DNA from: Dokdonella_A ginsengisoli
GTDB lineage: Bacteria; Pseudomonadota; Gammaproteobacteria; Xanthomonadales; Rhodanobacteraceae
Length of the DNA stretch: 64,000 nucleotides
Reading direction: 5' to 3'
Assembly (NCBI RefSeq): GCF_042652785.1
Contig: NZ_JBHSHD010000010.1
Coordinates: 124,001 to 188,000, forward strand
Shown here piece after piece: positions 8,020 to 16,585 of this stretch (position 1 is the stretch's first letter; the number at the start of each line of letters is the position of its first letter). The notes beneath the pieces were generated by a model, which worked only from the letters and a program-made list of their open reading frames with translations, did not search any database and was not told where the DNA came from. Made by a program: the position numbers and the translations under genes.

Positions 8020-9869
8020 GCGCCCGCATCATCCAGCCGAACCCGGCGCCGTTCCGTCGCGTCGACGTCGACGGCATCACCGTCGACATCGTCGAGAACG
8101 CGCTGGCGAACGCGCGCAGCGAGATGGACGCGGTACTGTTCCGCACCGCGATGAGCCCGGGCATCCGCGAGCAGGGCGATGCGTTCCCGATCATCGCCGA
8201 CAGCGACGGCAAGATGCTGGTCGGCCAGTTCGGCTCGTTCATCACCGGCCTCCTGCAGGGCTACGACGGCACGGTCGAGGAGGGCGACGTCTTCCTCACC
8301 AACGATCCGTACCTGTGCAACGGCGCGGTCAGCCATCTGCCCGACTGGCTGGTGCTGATGCCGATCTTCAAGGACGGGCGCCTGATCAACTATTCGGCGA
8401 TGTTCGGCCACATGTCCGATGTCGGCGGCAAGGTGCCGGGCAGCCTGCCGACGGACGCGCGCACGATCTGGGAAGAAGGCATCCGCATCCCGCCGGTCAA
8501 GCTGTACCGGCGCGGCGAACTCAACGCCGACATGCTCGAGGTGATCCTGCACAACGTGCGCATGCCGCGCTGGAACCGCTCCGACCTCAACGCGATCGTC
8601 GCCGGCTGCCGCAGCGCCGGCCGCCGCTGCGTGGAACTGGCCGAGCGCTTCGGCGACGACGTGTTCTACAGCGCGCAGCAGTCGATGCTCGAACGCACCT
8701 ACCGCGCGATGAAGGAAGTCATCCAGCGCGTGGTGCCGGAGACGCGCCAGGTGTTCGAGGACTACATCTGCGACGACGGCGTCGGCTTCGGCCCGTACAC
8801 GGTGCGCTGCGCGCTGTGGCGCGAGGGCGGCAAGGCGATCTTCGATTTCGAAGGCACCGATCCGCAGGCCAGCTCCTCGGTGAACTTCTACCTCAACGAG
8901 GAGATGTTCAAGATCTTCTTCGGCGCACTGACGATCAGCCTGTTCGATCCGGCGATCCTGCTCAACGACGGCTTCTACGATCTGGTCGAGGTGCGCATTC
9001 CGCAGGGCTCGATCCTCAAGCCGAACTTCCCCGCGCCGCTGTCGTGCCGCACGCACCTGCTCGGCCGCATCTTCGACGTGATGGGCGGCCTGCTCGGCCA
9101 GGGCGCGCCGCAGGCGATGAACGCGGCCGGCTTCTCCGACTCGCCGCATTTCATGTACTCCGGCTACGACGCCGCGGGCGAATGGTTCCAGCTGTTCCAG
9201 ATCGGCTTCGGCGGCATTCCGGGCCGTCCGGCCGGCGACGGCCCGGACGGGCATTCGCTGTGGCCCGGCTTCACCAACGTACCGAACGAGTTCATCGAGG
9301 CGTATTTCCCGCTGCGCATCGAGACCTACGAGACCATTTGCGACTCCGGCGGCGCCGGCCTGCATCGCGGCGGCAACGGCCTGCGCGTCGCCTACCGCCT
9401 GCTCGCCGACGGCGACATCTCCATCCACGACGATCGCTGGCTGACCCATCCCTGGGGCGTCAACGGCGGCGAGCCGGGTCAGCGCAGCCGCAAGGAACTC
9501 GTGCGCGGCGACGGCAGCCGGCAGATCCTCGCGTCGAAGTGCGACAACGTGAAGGTCAAGGCCGGCGACCTGCTGCTGTTCGACACCTGGGGCGCCGGCG
9601 GCTGGGGCGATCCGCTGCAGCGCGAACCGGCCAAGGTGCTCGCCGACGTGCGCAAGGGCCTGGTCAGCGTCGAGGGCGCACGGCGCTACGGCGTGGTCGT
9701 CGCGGCCGATGCGGTCGACGAGGTGGCCACGCGCACCCTGCGCGCGACGATGGAGCAGTCGCGCGATCCGATCGCGCTGTTCGATCGCGGCGGCACGCTC
9801 GAGGAATTGAAGCGGCGCTGCCTGCAGGAAACCGGCCTGCCGGCGCCGGCGACTCCGGTGTGGAACTGA
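8016..9869 (+). CDS. hyuB: Hydantoinase/oxoprolinase family protein, subunit B
   Basis: The 617-residue protein matches HyuB: an N-terminal VENALANARSEMDAVLFRTA segment, a conserved EGDVFLTNDPYL segment, SHLPDWLVLMP, and a C-terminal Gly-rich DTWGAGGWGDPLQRE. It is the catalytic or structural partner of HyuA, acting in the cytoplasm as part of an (AB)n complex. The start ATG overlaps the hyuA stop, indicating equimolar coupled translation. Acetone and acetophenone carboxylases share this subunit, but their additional subunits are absent, so a cyclic amidohydrolase is favoured. Confidence 0.92.
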   Translation: MSARIIQPNPAPFRRVDVDGITVDIVENALANARSEMDAVLFRTAMSPGIREQGDAFPIIADSDGKMLVGQFGSFITGLLQGYDGTVEEGDVFLTNDPYLCNGAVSHLPDWLVLMPIFKDGRLINYSAMFGHMSDVGGKVPGSLPTDARTIWEEGIRIPPVKLYRRGELNADMLEVILHNVRMPRWNRSDLNAIVAGCRSAGRRCVELAERFGDDVFYSAQQSMLERTYRAMKEVIQRVVPETRQVFEDYICDDGVGFGPYTVRCALWREGGKAIFDFEGTDPQASSSVNFYLNEEMFKIFFGALTISLFDPAILLNDGFYDLVEVRIPQGSILKPNFPAPLSCRTHLLGRIFDVMGGLLGQGAPQAMNAAGFSDSPHFMYSGYDAAGEWFQLFQIGFGGIPGRPAGDGPDGHSLWPGFTNVPNEFIEAYFPLRIETYETICDSGGAGLHRGGNGLRVAYRLLADGDISIHDDRWLTHPWGVNGGEPGQRSRKELVRGDGSRQILASKCDNVKVKAGDLLLFDTWGAGGWGDPLQREPAKVLADVRKGLVSVEGARRYGVVVAADAVDEVATRTLRATMEQSRDPIALFDRGGTLEELKRRCLQETGLPAPATPVWN

Positions 9870-9883
9870 GCCGGACGCGCACG

Positions 9884-10477
9884 ATGAGCCTGCATTCGAA
9901 TCGACTCGCGCCGGCGCGGCGCTACGCACTGGTGCTGGTGGACCTGTCGGTCGGCTTCACCGATCCGTCGCGCAGCCGCCTCGCCGCACCCTGCGACGAA
10001 GTGATCGAGGCCAACCGGCGCCTGCTCGCCGCGTTCCGCGAGCGCGGCGATCCGGTGTTCTTCACCACCGTGGCCTACGACGCCGCGGACCAGTCGCGCG
10101 TGTTCCGCGAGAAGCTTCCGGCGCTGAACGATCTCGTCGCCGGTTCGGCCCTGGTCGAGATCGACGCGCGGGTGGCGCCGGCGGCGGGCGAGACGGTGGT
10201 GGTCAAGCGCGCGGCCAGCGGGTTCTTCGGAACGGATCTGGCGGCGCGGCTGCGCGCGGCCGGCGTCGACGGCGTCGTCGTCACCGGGCTGACCACCAGC
10301 GGCTGCGTGCGCGCCACCGCGCTGGACGCCCTGCAGCACGACTTGCGCGTGCTGATCCCGGAGCAGGCGGTCGGAGACCGCGACGAGGCGGCGCATCGCG
10401 CGAACCTGCGCGACCTGCAGCTGAAGTACGCCGACGTGGTCGATCTCGATGCGTGCCTGGCGCTGCTCGGCCGCTAG
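9884..10477 (+). CDS. Isochorismatase-fold cysteine hydrolase (N-carbamoylsarcosine amidase-like)
   Basis: The 197-residue cytoplasmic hydrolase has the family triad Asp20 (VLVDLSVGF), Lys108 (VVVKRAASGFFGT) and Cys141 (TTSGCVRATALDA), the last inside the usual G-x-x-T-x-x-C-V loop. Family members hydrolyse N-carbamoylsarcosine, nicotinamide, ureidoacrylate or biuret. Placement 14 bp after hyuB suggests that it hydrolyses the N-carbamoyl product of ring opening, as N-carbamoylsarcosine amidase follows N-methylhydantoinase in creatinine breakdown. That substrate is an inference; the fold and triad are seen. Confidence 0.88.
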   Translation: MSLHSNRLAPARRYALVLVDLSVGFTDPSRSRLAAPCDEVIEANRRLLAAFRERGDPVFFTTVAYDAADQSRVFREKLPALNDLVAGSALVEIDARVAPAAGETVVVKRAASGFFGTDLAARLRAAGVDGVVVTGLTTSGCVRATALDALQHDLRVLIPEQAVGDRDEAAHRANLRDLQLKYADVVDLDACLALLGR

Positions 10478-10832
10478 CATGGCGGCGCTCCTCCTCGCCG
10501 GCTGCGCCACGGACGGAGGCCGGCATGCGCCGTCGCCGGCCGCGGCGGGCAGCGTCGACGTGGCGACGCCGTGCGGCGAGTACGTCGCCGCCTGGGTCGG
10601 CCGCTTCCGCGGCAACGTCGCGGTTCTCGACGGCGGCGTCGCGGACGCACGCGAGGAGCGCCTGCAGCAGGCGCGCGCACGGCTGTCGCGCGACGGCGTC
10701 GACGAGGCGTCCTGCGAGCGCCCCTACTGCATCGTCCGTCCGCTGGCCGACGGACGCCTCGACAGCTGGTGTGGCTACCGCGTGCCGGACCCGACCGGTG
10801 CGCAGCTGTATCGCTGGATTCCCTATCGATGA
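10449..10832 (+). CDS. Small putative lipoprotein of unknown function
   Basis: The 127-residue protein starts at ATG 10449, overlapping the amidohydrolase by 29 bp. This start gives a proper lipoprotein signal: basic N-terminus (MRAWR), hydrophobic stretch and lipobox LLAGC at residues 15-19. A start at ATG 10479 would leave only eight residues before the lipobox. The mature part has four further Cys (ATPCGEY, ASCERPYC, SWCGYR), possibly two disulfides, and ends in YRWIPYR. I do not recognise the family. It is predicted to be a membrane-anchored periplasmic protein. Its position between the amidohydrolase and leuC may be incidental. Confidence 0.6.
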   Translation: MRAWRCSAASMAALLLAGCATDGGRHAPSPAAAGSVDVATPCGEYVAAWVGRFRGNVAVLDGGVADAREERLQQARARLSRDGVDEASCERPYCIVRPLADGRLDSWCGYRVPDPTGAQLYRWIPYR

Positions 10833-10851
10833 TCTTCAGGAAGACCGATCC

Positions 10852-12264
10852 GTGACCGCCAGGACGCTCTACGACAAGCTGTGGGACAGCCACTGCGTGA
10901 CCGATCTGCCCGACGGATCGAGCCTGCTCTACATCGACCTGCACCTGCTGCACGAGGTGACCTCGCCGCAGGCGTTCTCCAACCTGCGCCGCATGGGCCG
11001 CAGGCCGTGGCGCGCGGACGCGGCGCTGGCCACGCCCGACCACAACGTGCCGACCGTGCTGCGCGAACTGGGCACCGGCGGTTTCGATGATCCGATCGCG
11101 CGGCGGCAGGTCGAGACGCTGGAGCGGAACTGCCGCGACTTCGAGGTGCCGCTGTTCCCGCTCGGCGACCTGCGCCAGGGCATCGTGCACGTGGTCGGGC
11201 CGGAGCAGGGGCTGACCTTGCCGGGCATGACGGTGGTCTGCGGCGATTCGCACACCGCCACCCACGGCGCGCTCGCCGCGCTGGCGCACGGCATCGGCAG
11301 CAGCGAGGTCGAGCACGTGCTGGCGACGCAGACCCTGCGCAGCCGCAAGTCGAAGAACATGGCCGTGGTCGTCGACGGGCCGCTCGGCGACGGCGTGGTG
11401 GCGAAGGATCTGGCCCTGCACGTGATCGGCCGGATCGGCACGGCGGGCGCGAGCGGACACGCGATCGAGTTCCGCGGCAGCGGCGTCGAGGCGCTGTCGA
11501 TGGAGGCGCGCATGACCCTGTGCAACATGAGCATCGAGGCCGGCGCGCGCGTCGGCCTGGTCGCCTACGACGCGGTGACGCAGGCCTACGTCGAGGGGCG
11601 GCCGTTCGCACCCGAGGGCGCGCAGTGGGTGGAGGCCAAGCACCATTGGCGCGAGCTGCATTCGGACGCGGGGGCGTCTTTCGACCGCGTCGTCGAGGTC
11701 CGCGGCGGCGACGTCGCCCCCTGCGTCACGTGGGGCACGTCGCCGGAAATGGTCGTGCCGGTGTCGGGCCGGATTCCGCACCTGCACGAAGCCCGCGACG
11801 AGGTGCAGCGCGCCGACTGGTCGCGCGCGCTGGCCTACATGGACCTGCCGGCCGGCGCAAGCGTGCACGGCACGCCGATCGACAAGGTGTTCATCGGCTC
11901 GTGCACCAACGCGAGGATCGAGGACCTGCGCGCCGCCGCGCGCGTGCTGCGCGGCCGCCGCATCGACCCGCGCGTCAAGCTCGCGTTGGCGGTGCCCGGT
12001 TCCGGCCTCGTCGCGCTGCAGGCCGAGCACGAGGGGCTCGACGAAGTGTTCGTCGCGGCCGGCTTCGAATGGCGCGCGCCGGGCTGCTCGATGTGCCTGG
12101 GCATGAACGCCGACCGGCTGCAGCCGGGCGAGCGCTGCGCCTCGACCTCGAACCGCAATTTCGAGGGACGCCAGGGACGCGGCGGACGCACCCATCTGAT
12201 GTCGCCGGCGATGGCCGCGGCCGCCGCGGTCGCTGGTGCCATCGTCGACGTGCGGGAGCTGTGA
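10852..12264 (+). CDS. leuC: 3-isopropylmalate dehydratase-type aconitase family, large subunit
   Basis: The 470-residue protein starts at GTG 10852 after AGGAAG (10838-10843), and its N-terminus (TARTLYDKLWDSHCV) aligns with LeuC. The three [4Fe-4S] ligands are Cys351 (FIGSCTNAR), Cys412 and Cys415 (PGCSMCLGMN). LeuC with LeuD isomerises 2- to 3-isopropylmalate; paralogues act on (methyl)malate, citraconate or dimethylmalate. No leuA or leuB is in the window and the gene sits in a hyu cluster next to a PrpR-type regulator. A catabolic paralogue acting on another 2-hydroxy diacid is therefore as likely as leucine synthesis. The large subunit precedes leuD by 2 bp. Confidence 0.9.
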   Translation: MTARTLYDKLWDSHCVTDLPDGSSLLYIDLHLLHEVTSPQAFSNLRRMGRRPWRADAALATPDHNVPTVLRELGTGGFDDPIARRQVETLERNCRDFEVPLFPLGDLRQGIVHVVGPEQGLTLPGMTVVCGDSHTATHGALAALAHGIGSSEVEHVLATQTLRSRKSKNMAVVVDGPLGDGVVAKDLALHVIGRIGTAGASGHAIEFRGSGVEALSMEARMTLCNMSIEAGARVGLVAYDAVTQAYVEGRPFAPEGAQWVEAKHHWRELHSDAGASFDRVVEVRGGDVAPCVTWGTSPEMVVPVSGRIPHLHEARDEVQRADWSRALAYMDLPAGASVHGTPIDKVFIGSCTNARIEDLRAAARVLRGRRIDPRVKLALAVPGSGLVALQAEHEGLDEVFVAAGFEWRAPGCSMCLGMNADRLQPGERCASTSNRNFEGRQGRGGRTHLMSPAMAAAAAVAGAIVDVREL

Positions 12265-12266
12265 GC

Positions 12267-12923
12267 ATGCAGCCCCTGATCCGCCACCGCGGCATCGTGA
12301 TTCCGTTCGACCGCGCCAACGTCGACACCGACATGCTGCTGCCCAAGCAGTACCTGAAGAGCCTGGATGCCGCCGGCTTCGGCGATTTCCTGTTCGACGA
12401 CGAGCGCTACCTCGATCCCGGCGAGATCGACACGCCGATCGCGACGCGCCGCGTCAATCCGGACTTCGTGCTGAACCGCGAACCCTATCGCGCCGGCACC
12501 GTGGTGCTTGCGCAGGCGAACTTCGGCTGCGGCTCCAGCCGCGAGCACGCCGTCTGGGCGCTGCGCGACTTCGGCGTGCGCGTGCTGATCGCCCCGAGCT
12601 ACGGCGACATCTTCCGCGACAACTGCTTCAACAACGGGCTGCTCGCGATCGTGGTCGAGCAGCCGGTCGTCGATCGGCTGTTCGAACGGGTCCGTTCGCT
12701 CGGCACGGTCGAAGCCGACGTCGACGTCGCCGCCGGCACGCTGACGGTGGCGGAAACGACCTGGACGTTTTCCCTGGACGAAGGACGCCGGCGCAACCTG
12801 CTGGACGGACTCGACCAGATCGGCGAGACGCTCAGGCTGGAGGATCGCATCCGCGGCTACGAGGAACGGCGCCGGGCCGCCGAACCCTGGGTCTTTCGGC
12901 ATAGGCGTGGCGATGCCGGCTAG
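12267..12923 (+). CDS. leuD: 3-isopropylmalate dehydratase-type aconitase family, small subunit
   Basis: The 218-residue swivel-domain subunit has the LeuD signature: NVDTDMLLPKQYLK near the N-terminus and ANFGCGSSREHAVWAL, the substrate-binding Ser/Arg loop. The length fits LeuD (about 200-215). It begins 2 bp after the leuC stop and forms the heterodimer with it. Specificity is set largely by the short loop after the first beta-strand and cannot be called by eye. Gap 12924-13160 downstream contains a MITE-like repeat. Confidence 0.9.
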   Translation: MQPLIRHRGIVIPFDRANVDTDMLLPKQYLKSLDAAGFGDFLFDDERYLDPGEIDTPIATRRVNPDFVLNREPYRAGTVVLAQANFGCGSSREHAVWALRDFGVRVLIAPSYGDIFRDNCFNNGLLAIVVEQPVVDRLFERVRSLGTVEADVDVAAGTLTVAETTWTFSLDEGRRRNLLDGLDQIGETLRLEDRIRGYEERRRAAEPWVFRHRRGDAG

Positions 12924-13006
12924 GCCACTATCGGGCAGGTTGCCCTGCCGCCCGGCCGGGTCGATGATGTGGGCCGGATGTTCGGGATGCGAGCGGAATC
13001 CTGGTT

Positions 13007-13123
13007 GCTTTCCCCTCTCCCGCTTGCGGGAGAGGGCAGGGTGAGGGCGGTCGGAGCGAGGCATTCACTGCGAACTTCCCCATCCGCCTTCGGCACCTTC
13101 CCCGCGAGCGGGGAAGGGAAAGC
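13007..13123 (+). repeat. MITE-like repeat element with outer inverted repeat GCTTTCCC/GGGAAAGC
   Basis: The ends GCTTTCCC (13007-13014) and GGGAAAGC (13116-13123) are perfect inverted repeats. Inside lie two perfect palindromes, 13013-13036 (CCCTCTCCCGC arms around TT) and 13096-13117 (CCTTCCCCGC arms around GA). The element resembles that at 5596-5853 in its CTCCCGC core and CATCCGCCT/CCTTC text. It lies between leuD and the sigma-54 activator gene. Confidence 0.7.
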
Positions 13124-13160
13124 AATGCAGGCCGCATAGCGTTTCCGACCAGGAGACTGC

Positions 13161-15014
13161 ATGGATTTCGCGAACGTAGCGCAGAGCAAACCGCGGATCT
13201 GCCTGATCGGCAATTCCAAGCTCAGCCAGATGGTGCACAGCCTGATCGGCGAGTTCGAGGCGGTCGCCCGCATCACGATCATCGACAACATCTTCAACGA
13301 CGCCGTGCGCGCGGCGCGCGAGCTGATCGAGCAGCAGCAAGTCGACCTCTTCGTCAGCGCCGGCGCGAACGCGTTCTACCTGCACGACACCCTGCCGGTG
13401 CCGGTGCTCGGCCTGCGCGTGAGCTCGGCCGACCTGATCCAGGCCGTGCTGACCGCGCGGCGCATCTCGCGCCGCATCCTGCTGCTGACCTACGAGCGGC
13501 AGAAGACCAACCTCGACGTGCTCAAGGTGTTCGACGACATCGAGGTGACGCACCGCACCTACACCACCGCCGACGAGGTCAAGGAAGTCTTCCATCGTTG
13601 CCGCGACGACGGCTACGGCGTCGTCGTCGGGTCGAGCTACACCTGCGACCTCGCCGACCAGGCGGACATGGCGTCGGTGCTGATCTATTCGCGCGAGTCG
13701 TGCCGCAACCTGCTGCGCAAGGCGATCCGCGTGGCCGGCCAGGACAAGCGCCAGCGCCAGCAGACCGCGCTGATGCAGTACGTGCTCGATCGCAATCCGC
13801 ATCCGATGGTATTCACCAATCTCGACGGCACCGCGGTCGCGTGGAACGCGGCGGCGAGCGCGCAGATCCCGCGCTTCGCCAGGCGGCGCCGGCTCGACGG
13901 CCTGCTCGACCGCCGCATCCTCGATGCGCCGAGCTTCCGCTCCGAGCGCCTGCTGGTCGAGGACCGGCTGTGCGCGCTCGACAAGGAGCCGTTCGAGTTC
14001 GGCGGCGAGACGGTCGGCCACGTGTACGGCTTCCAGTGGAGCCCGGTGGCCGAGTCGCAGGACGACAGCCGCCGGCTGGTGTTCCGCTCGCAGCGCATGG
14101 CCGAAGTGCACAACCTGCTCGCGGTCTACGGCGCGACCGCCGGCACGGTGCTGCTGCACGGCGAGACCGGCACCGGCAAGGAGCTCGCCGCACGCTGCAT
14201 CCACGCCGCCGGCGAGAACGCGAACGGGCCGTTCGTCGCGGTGAACTGCTCGGCGATTCCGGTCGACCTGTTCGAGTCGGAGCTGTTCGGCTACGCCGAC
14301 GGCGCCTTCACCAGCGCCAAGAGTGGCGGCCGCTCGGGTCTGCTGGAAAGCGCCAACCACGGTTCGTTCTTCCTCGACGAGATCAATTCATTGCCGCTGG
14401 CACAGCAGGCGAAACTGCTGCGCGTGCTGCAGGAGAAGGAAGTCACGCCGGTCGGCTCGCGCCAGGCGATCGCGCTCGACGTCAAGTTCATCGCCGCGTG
14501 CAACGTGGACCTGGCGGAGGAGATGCGTGCCGGCCGCTTCCGCGAGGACCTGTACTACCGCATCACCACGTTCTCGATCCGCATTCCGCCGCTGCGCGAG
14601 CGGCCGGAGGACATCGCCGCGCTGACCGCCTACATGGTCCGGCGTGACGCGCAGCGCTACGGCGCGGAGATCGACGTGAAGACGCTGGTGGAAGGCGTGG
14701 TGCCGGCGTTTCGCCGCTACCACTGGCCGGGCAACGTGCGCCAGCTGGAGAACATCGTCGAGCGGATGATCGTCTCGCATCGGCTGTATCGCAGCAGCGA
14801 GGCGATCGTCGAGGCCTTGCCGACGATCGCGCCGGAGCTGTTCGCGGTGGCACGGATCGAGCAGGACGGCGAGGGCCATCTGCGCTCGGTCGAGCAGGAG
14901 GAAATCCGCCGCGCGCTGACGATGTTCAGCGGCAACCGCAGTCGCGCGGCCGATTTCCTCGGCATCAGCCAGACGACGCTGTGGCGCCGCCTCAAGCGGC
15001 GGCGGGCCGAATAG
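13161..15014 (+). CDS. PrpR-type sigma-54-dependent transcriptional activator
   Basis: The 617-residue regulator has an N-terminal PrpR_N sensory domain (about 1-190), a PAS-like segment (about 195-300; PHPMVFTNLDGTAVAWN), an AAA+ domain (Walker A GETGTGKE 334-341, Walker B FFLDEIN near 403-409) and a C-terminal Fis-type helix-turn-helix (SRAADFLGISQTTLWRRLK). PrpR_N domains bind small organic acids or CoA-linked metabolites, so it probably senses an intermediate of the upstream pathway. The sigma-54 contact loop reads GAFTSA (381-386) instead of GAFTGA. ATG 13161 follows AGGAGA at 13151-13156. It lies in the same direction as the hyu-leu genes but behind a 237-bp gap, so it may have its own promoter. 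Confidence 0.9.
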   Translation: MDFANVAQSKPRICLIGNSKLSQMVHSLIGEFEAVARITIIDNIFNDAVRAARELIEQQQVDLFVSAGANAFYLHDTLPVPVLGLRVSSADLIQAVLTARRISRRILLLTYERQKTNLDVLKVFDDIEVTHRTYTTADEVKEVFHRCRDDGYGVVVGSSYTCDLADQADMASVLIYSRESCRNLLRKAIRVAGQDKRQRQQTALMQYVLDRNPHPMVFTNLDGTAVAWNAAASAQIPRFARRRRLDGLLDRRILDAPSFRSERLLVEDRLCALDKEPFEFGGETVGHVYGFQWSPVAESQDDSRRLVFRSQRMAEVHNLLAVYGATAGTVLLHGETGTGKELAARCIHAAGENANGPFVAVNCSAIPVDLFESELFGYADGAFTSAKSGGRSGLLESANHGSFFLDEINSLPLAQQAKLLRVLQEKEVTPVGSRQAIALDVKFIAACNVDLAEEMRAGRFREDLYYRITTFSIRIPPLRERPEDIAALTAYMVRRDAQRYGAEIDVKTLVEGVVPAFRRYHWPGNVRQLENIVERMIVSHRLYRSSEAIVEALPTIAPELFAVARIEQDGEGHLRSVEQEEIRRALTMFSGNRSRAADFLGISQTTLWRRLKRRRAE

Positions 15015-15046
15015 CCGGCACATCCGGCCGGCACATCCGGTACGAA

Positions 15047-15080
15047 GGAAAAACGTGACGCTCCGATTGCGGAGCGCCAC
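15047..15080 (-). terminator. Rho-independent terminator of the first PACE gene
   Basis: Read on the minus strand, arms 15070-15080 and 15055-15065 pair over 11 bp (one G-U) around a 4-base loop and are followed by a T-run (the A-tract 15050-15053). It lies 30 bp past the stop of the leftward PACE gene and also faces the end of the activator gene. Confidence 0.8.
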
Positions 15081-15109
15081 GTGCGAAGCCTTCTTCGCCG
15101 TCGCCGCGA

Positions 15110-15556
15110 CTACGCCGCGGCCCGGGCCGTACGCATCGCCGGCGGCATCGGAACCGGGAAGACCCGGTCGTAGGCCAGGTTGAACGCGAAGGCGTAGACC
15201 ACGTAGAACACGACGAATGCCAGGTCCATCAGGAATGCCTGCAGCAGGCTGATGCCCAGATACCAGGCGATCATCGGCAGCAGCAGGACCAGAAGCCCGA
15301 TCTCGAACAGCGCGACGTGGACGACGCGGTGGCCGAGTGTCTTGCGGGTATGGCCGACCAGGCGCTGCATGGCGTGGTCGAAGCCGAGGTTGTAGACGAA
15401 GTTCCACAGCGTGGCGACGGTCGCGCTGACCACGCCGATGACGCCGAGCTTCGCCGCGGGCAGGCCGAACACGTAGGCGCCGGCCGGAATGAAGAACGCC
15501 AGCGCGATCACCTCGAACAGCACGGCGTGGCGGATACGGTCTCGAAAAGTGCGCAT
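15110..15556 (-). CDS. PACE-family (AceI-like) multidrug efflux protein 1
   Basis: The 148-residue protein has two tandem bacterial transmembrane pair (BTP) domains: RTFRDRIRHAVLFE opens the first and HRVVHVALFE the second, each followed by two hydrophobic helices (four in all), with WNFVYNLGFD and AFNLAYDRVFP closing each half. This is the proteobacterial antimicrobial compound efflux family, whose members export chlorhexidine and related biocides, or polyamines. Start M at 15556 is chosen because GGAGCC lies just before it; homologues begin MRTFRDR. It is divergent from the adjacent LysR gene across 87 bp, and a close paralogue lies at 16534-16968. Confidence 0.92.
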   Translation of the reverse strand: MRTFRDRIRHAVLFEVIALAFFIPAGAYVFGLPAAKLGVIGVVSATVATLWNFVYNLGFDHAMQRLVGHTRKTLGHRVVHVALFEIGLLVLLLPMIAWYLGISLLQAFLMDLAFVVFYVVYAFAFNLAYDRVFPVPMPPAMRTARAAA

Positions 15557-15626
15557 GGGAAGGCTCCTGAAGTCCTTGAACCTGCGCATTTTTATCTCGA
15601 TAATCGATCGAAGAAAGTTGGTTGTT

Positions 15627-15645
15627 ATCTATTTATCAGATAGAT
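15627..15645 (+). promoter_or_regulatory. Inverted repeat at the LysR start, likely autoregulatory operator
   Basis: ATCTAT (15627-15632) and ATAGAT (15640-15645) form a perfect 6-bp inverted repeat with a 7-bp spacer, overlapping the LysR start codon. A second dyad, CGAT-A-ATCG, lies about 30 bp upstream near 15598-15606. The 87-bp divergent region 15557-15643 is AT-rich relative to the window and must hold both promoters. LysR-type sites normally show T-N11-A dyads; binding here is inferred. Confidence 0.5.
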
Positions 15646-16585
15646 GTCGATTTCCCTCGACCAGCTCCAGGCCTTCGTCGCTGCGGCGGAACACGGTTCG
15701 TTCTCCGCGGCGGCGCGCGCGCTGAAGAAGGCGCAATCGGCGGTCAGCACGCAGATCGCCAATCTCGAAACCGATCTCGGCCTGACGCTGTTCAGCCGCG
15801 AAGGGCGCAATCCCGTGCTCACGCCGGCCGGCGAGCGGCTGCTGCTGGAAGCGCGGGTGATGCTCGACCGGCGCGAGCACCTGATCGGCGTCGCGCGCAG
15901 CTTCGAGGCGCACGTCGAGCAGCGTCTGGTCGTCGCCATCGACGAGCTGTACCCGGAGAGCGAACTGGGCGCGCTGTTCGCCGACTTCGCCCAGCGTTTT
16001 CCGCACGTCGAACTCGAACTGCTGTTCCCGCTGATGGAGGACGTGACGCGGCTGGTGCTCGCCGGCACGGCGGACCTGGGCATCAGCTGGCGCCAGGAAA
16101 TCCTGCCCACGGAACTGGGCTTCCAGACCATCGGCTGGGTGCCGATCCGCATGGTCTGCGGCAGGGACCACCCGCTCGCCGGCCAGCGCGTCGACTGGGA
16201 GGACCTGAAGCGGCACCGCCAGATCCTGGTCGCCGCGCGCAGCAACGGGCCGGAAAAGCACCGCCTGCGCGTGGCGGCGGAAGTGTGGTGGATCGAGAGC
16301 CACTGGGTGATCCTGGAGATGGTGCGCAAGGGCATCGGCTGGGCCTTCGTCTCCGACCACGTCATCGCCGCCTCGCCGGCGCGGCCGGACCTGGTCACGC
16401 CGGAGCTGCAGTTCGACGACTTCGACCTGCCCGTCGCGCTCGAAATGGTCTGGCACAAGCAGCGGCCTTGCGGCCCGGCCGCGCAGTGGCTGCGCGAACG
16501 CTTCGCCGCGGCGCGGATCGGCGGCGCCGTGGCTCAGGCCGCGTCGGCGGCGGGGCGTGCCGGAACCGGGAAGATCCGGTCGTAG
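15644..16585 (+). CDS. LysR-family regulator between two PACE genes
   Basis: The 313-residue protein has an N-terminal winged HTH (residues 1-60; MSISLDQLQAFVAAAEHGS, then AAARALKKAQSAVSTQIANLE) and a LysR substrate domain (about 90-295). It is divergent from PACE gene 1 and convergent with PACE gene 2. Its last 52 bp overlap PACE gene 2 on the opposite strand. The pairing resembles AceR, the LysR-type activator of aceI in Acinetobacter, so it probably controls at least the upstream PACE gene in response to an efflux substrate. No obvious Shine-Dalgarno precedes ATG 15644. Confidence 0.9.
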   Translation: MSISLDQLQAFVAAAEHGSFSAAARALKKAQSAVSTQIANLETDLGLTLFSREGRNPVLTPAGERLLLEARVMLDRREHLIGVARSFEAHVEQRLVVAIDELYPESELGALFADFAQRFPHVELELLFPLMEDVTRLVLAGTADLGISWRQEILPTELGFQTIGWVPIRMVCGRDHPLAGQRVDWEDLKRHRQILVAARSNGPEKHRLRVAAEVWWIESHWVILEMVRKGIGWAFVSDHVIAASPARPDLVTPELQFDDFDLPVALEMVWHKQRPCGPAAQWLRERFAAARIGGAVAQAASAAGRAGTGKIRS

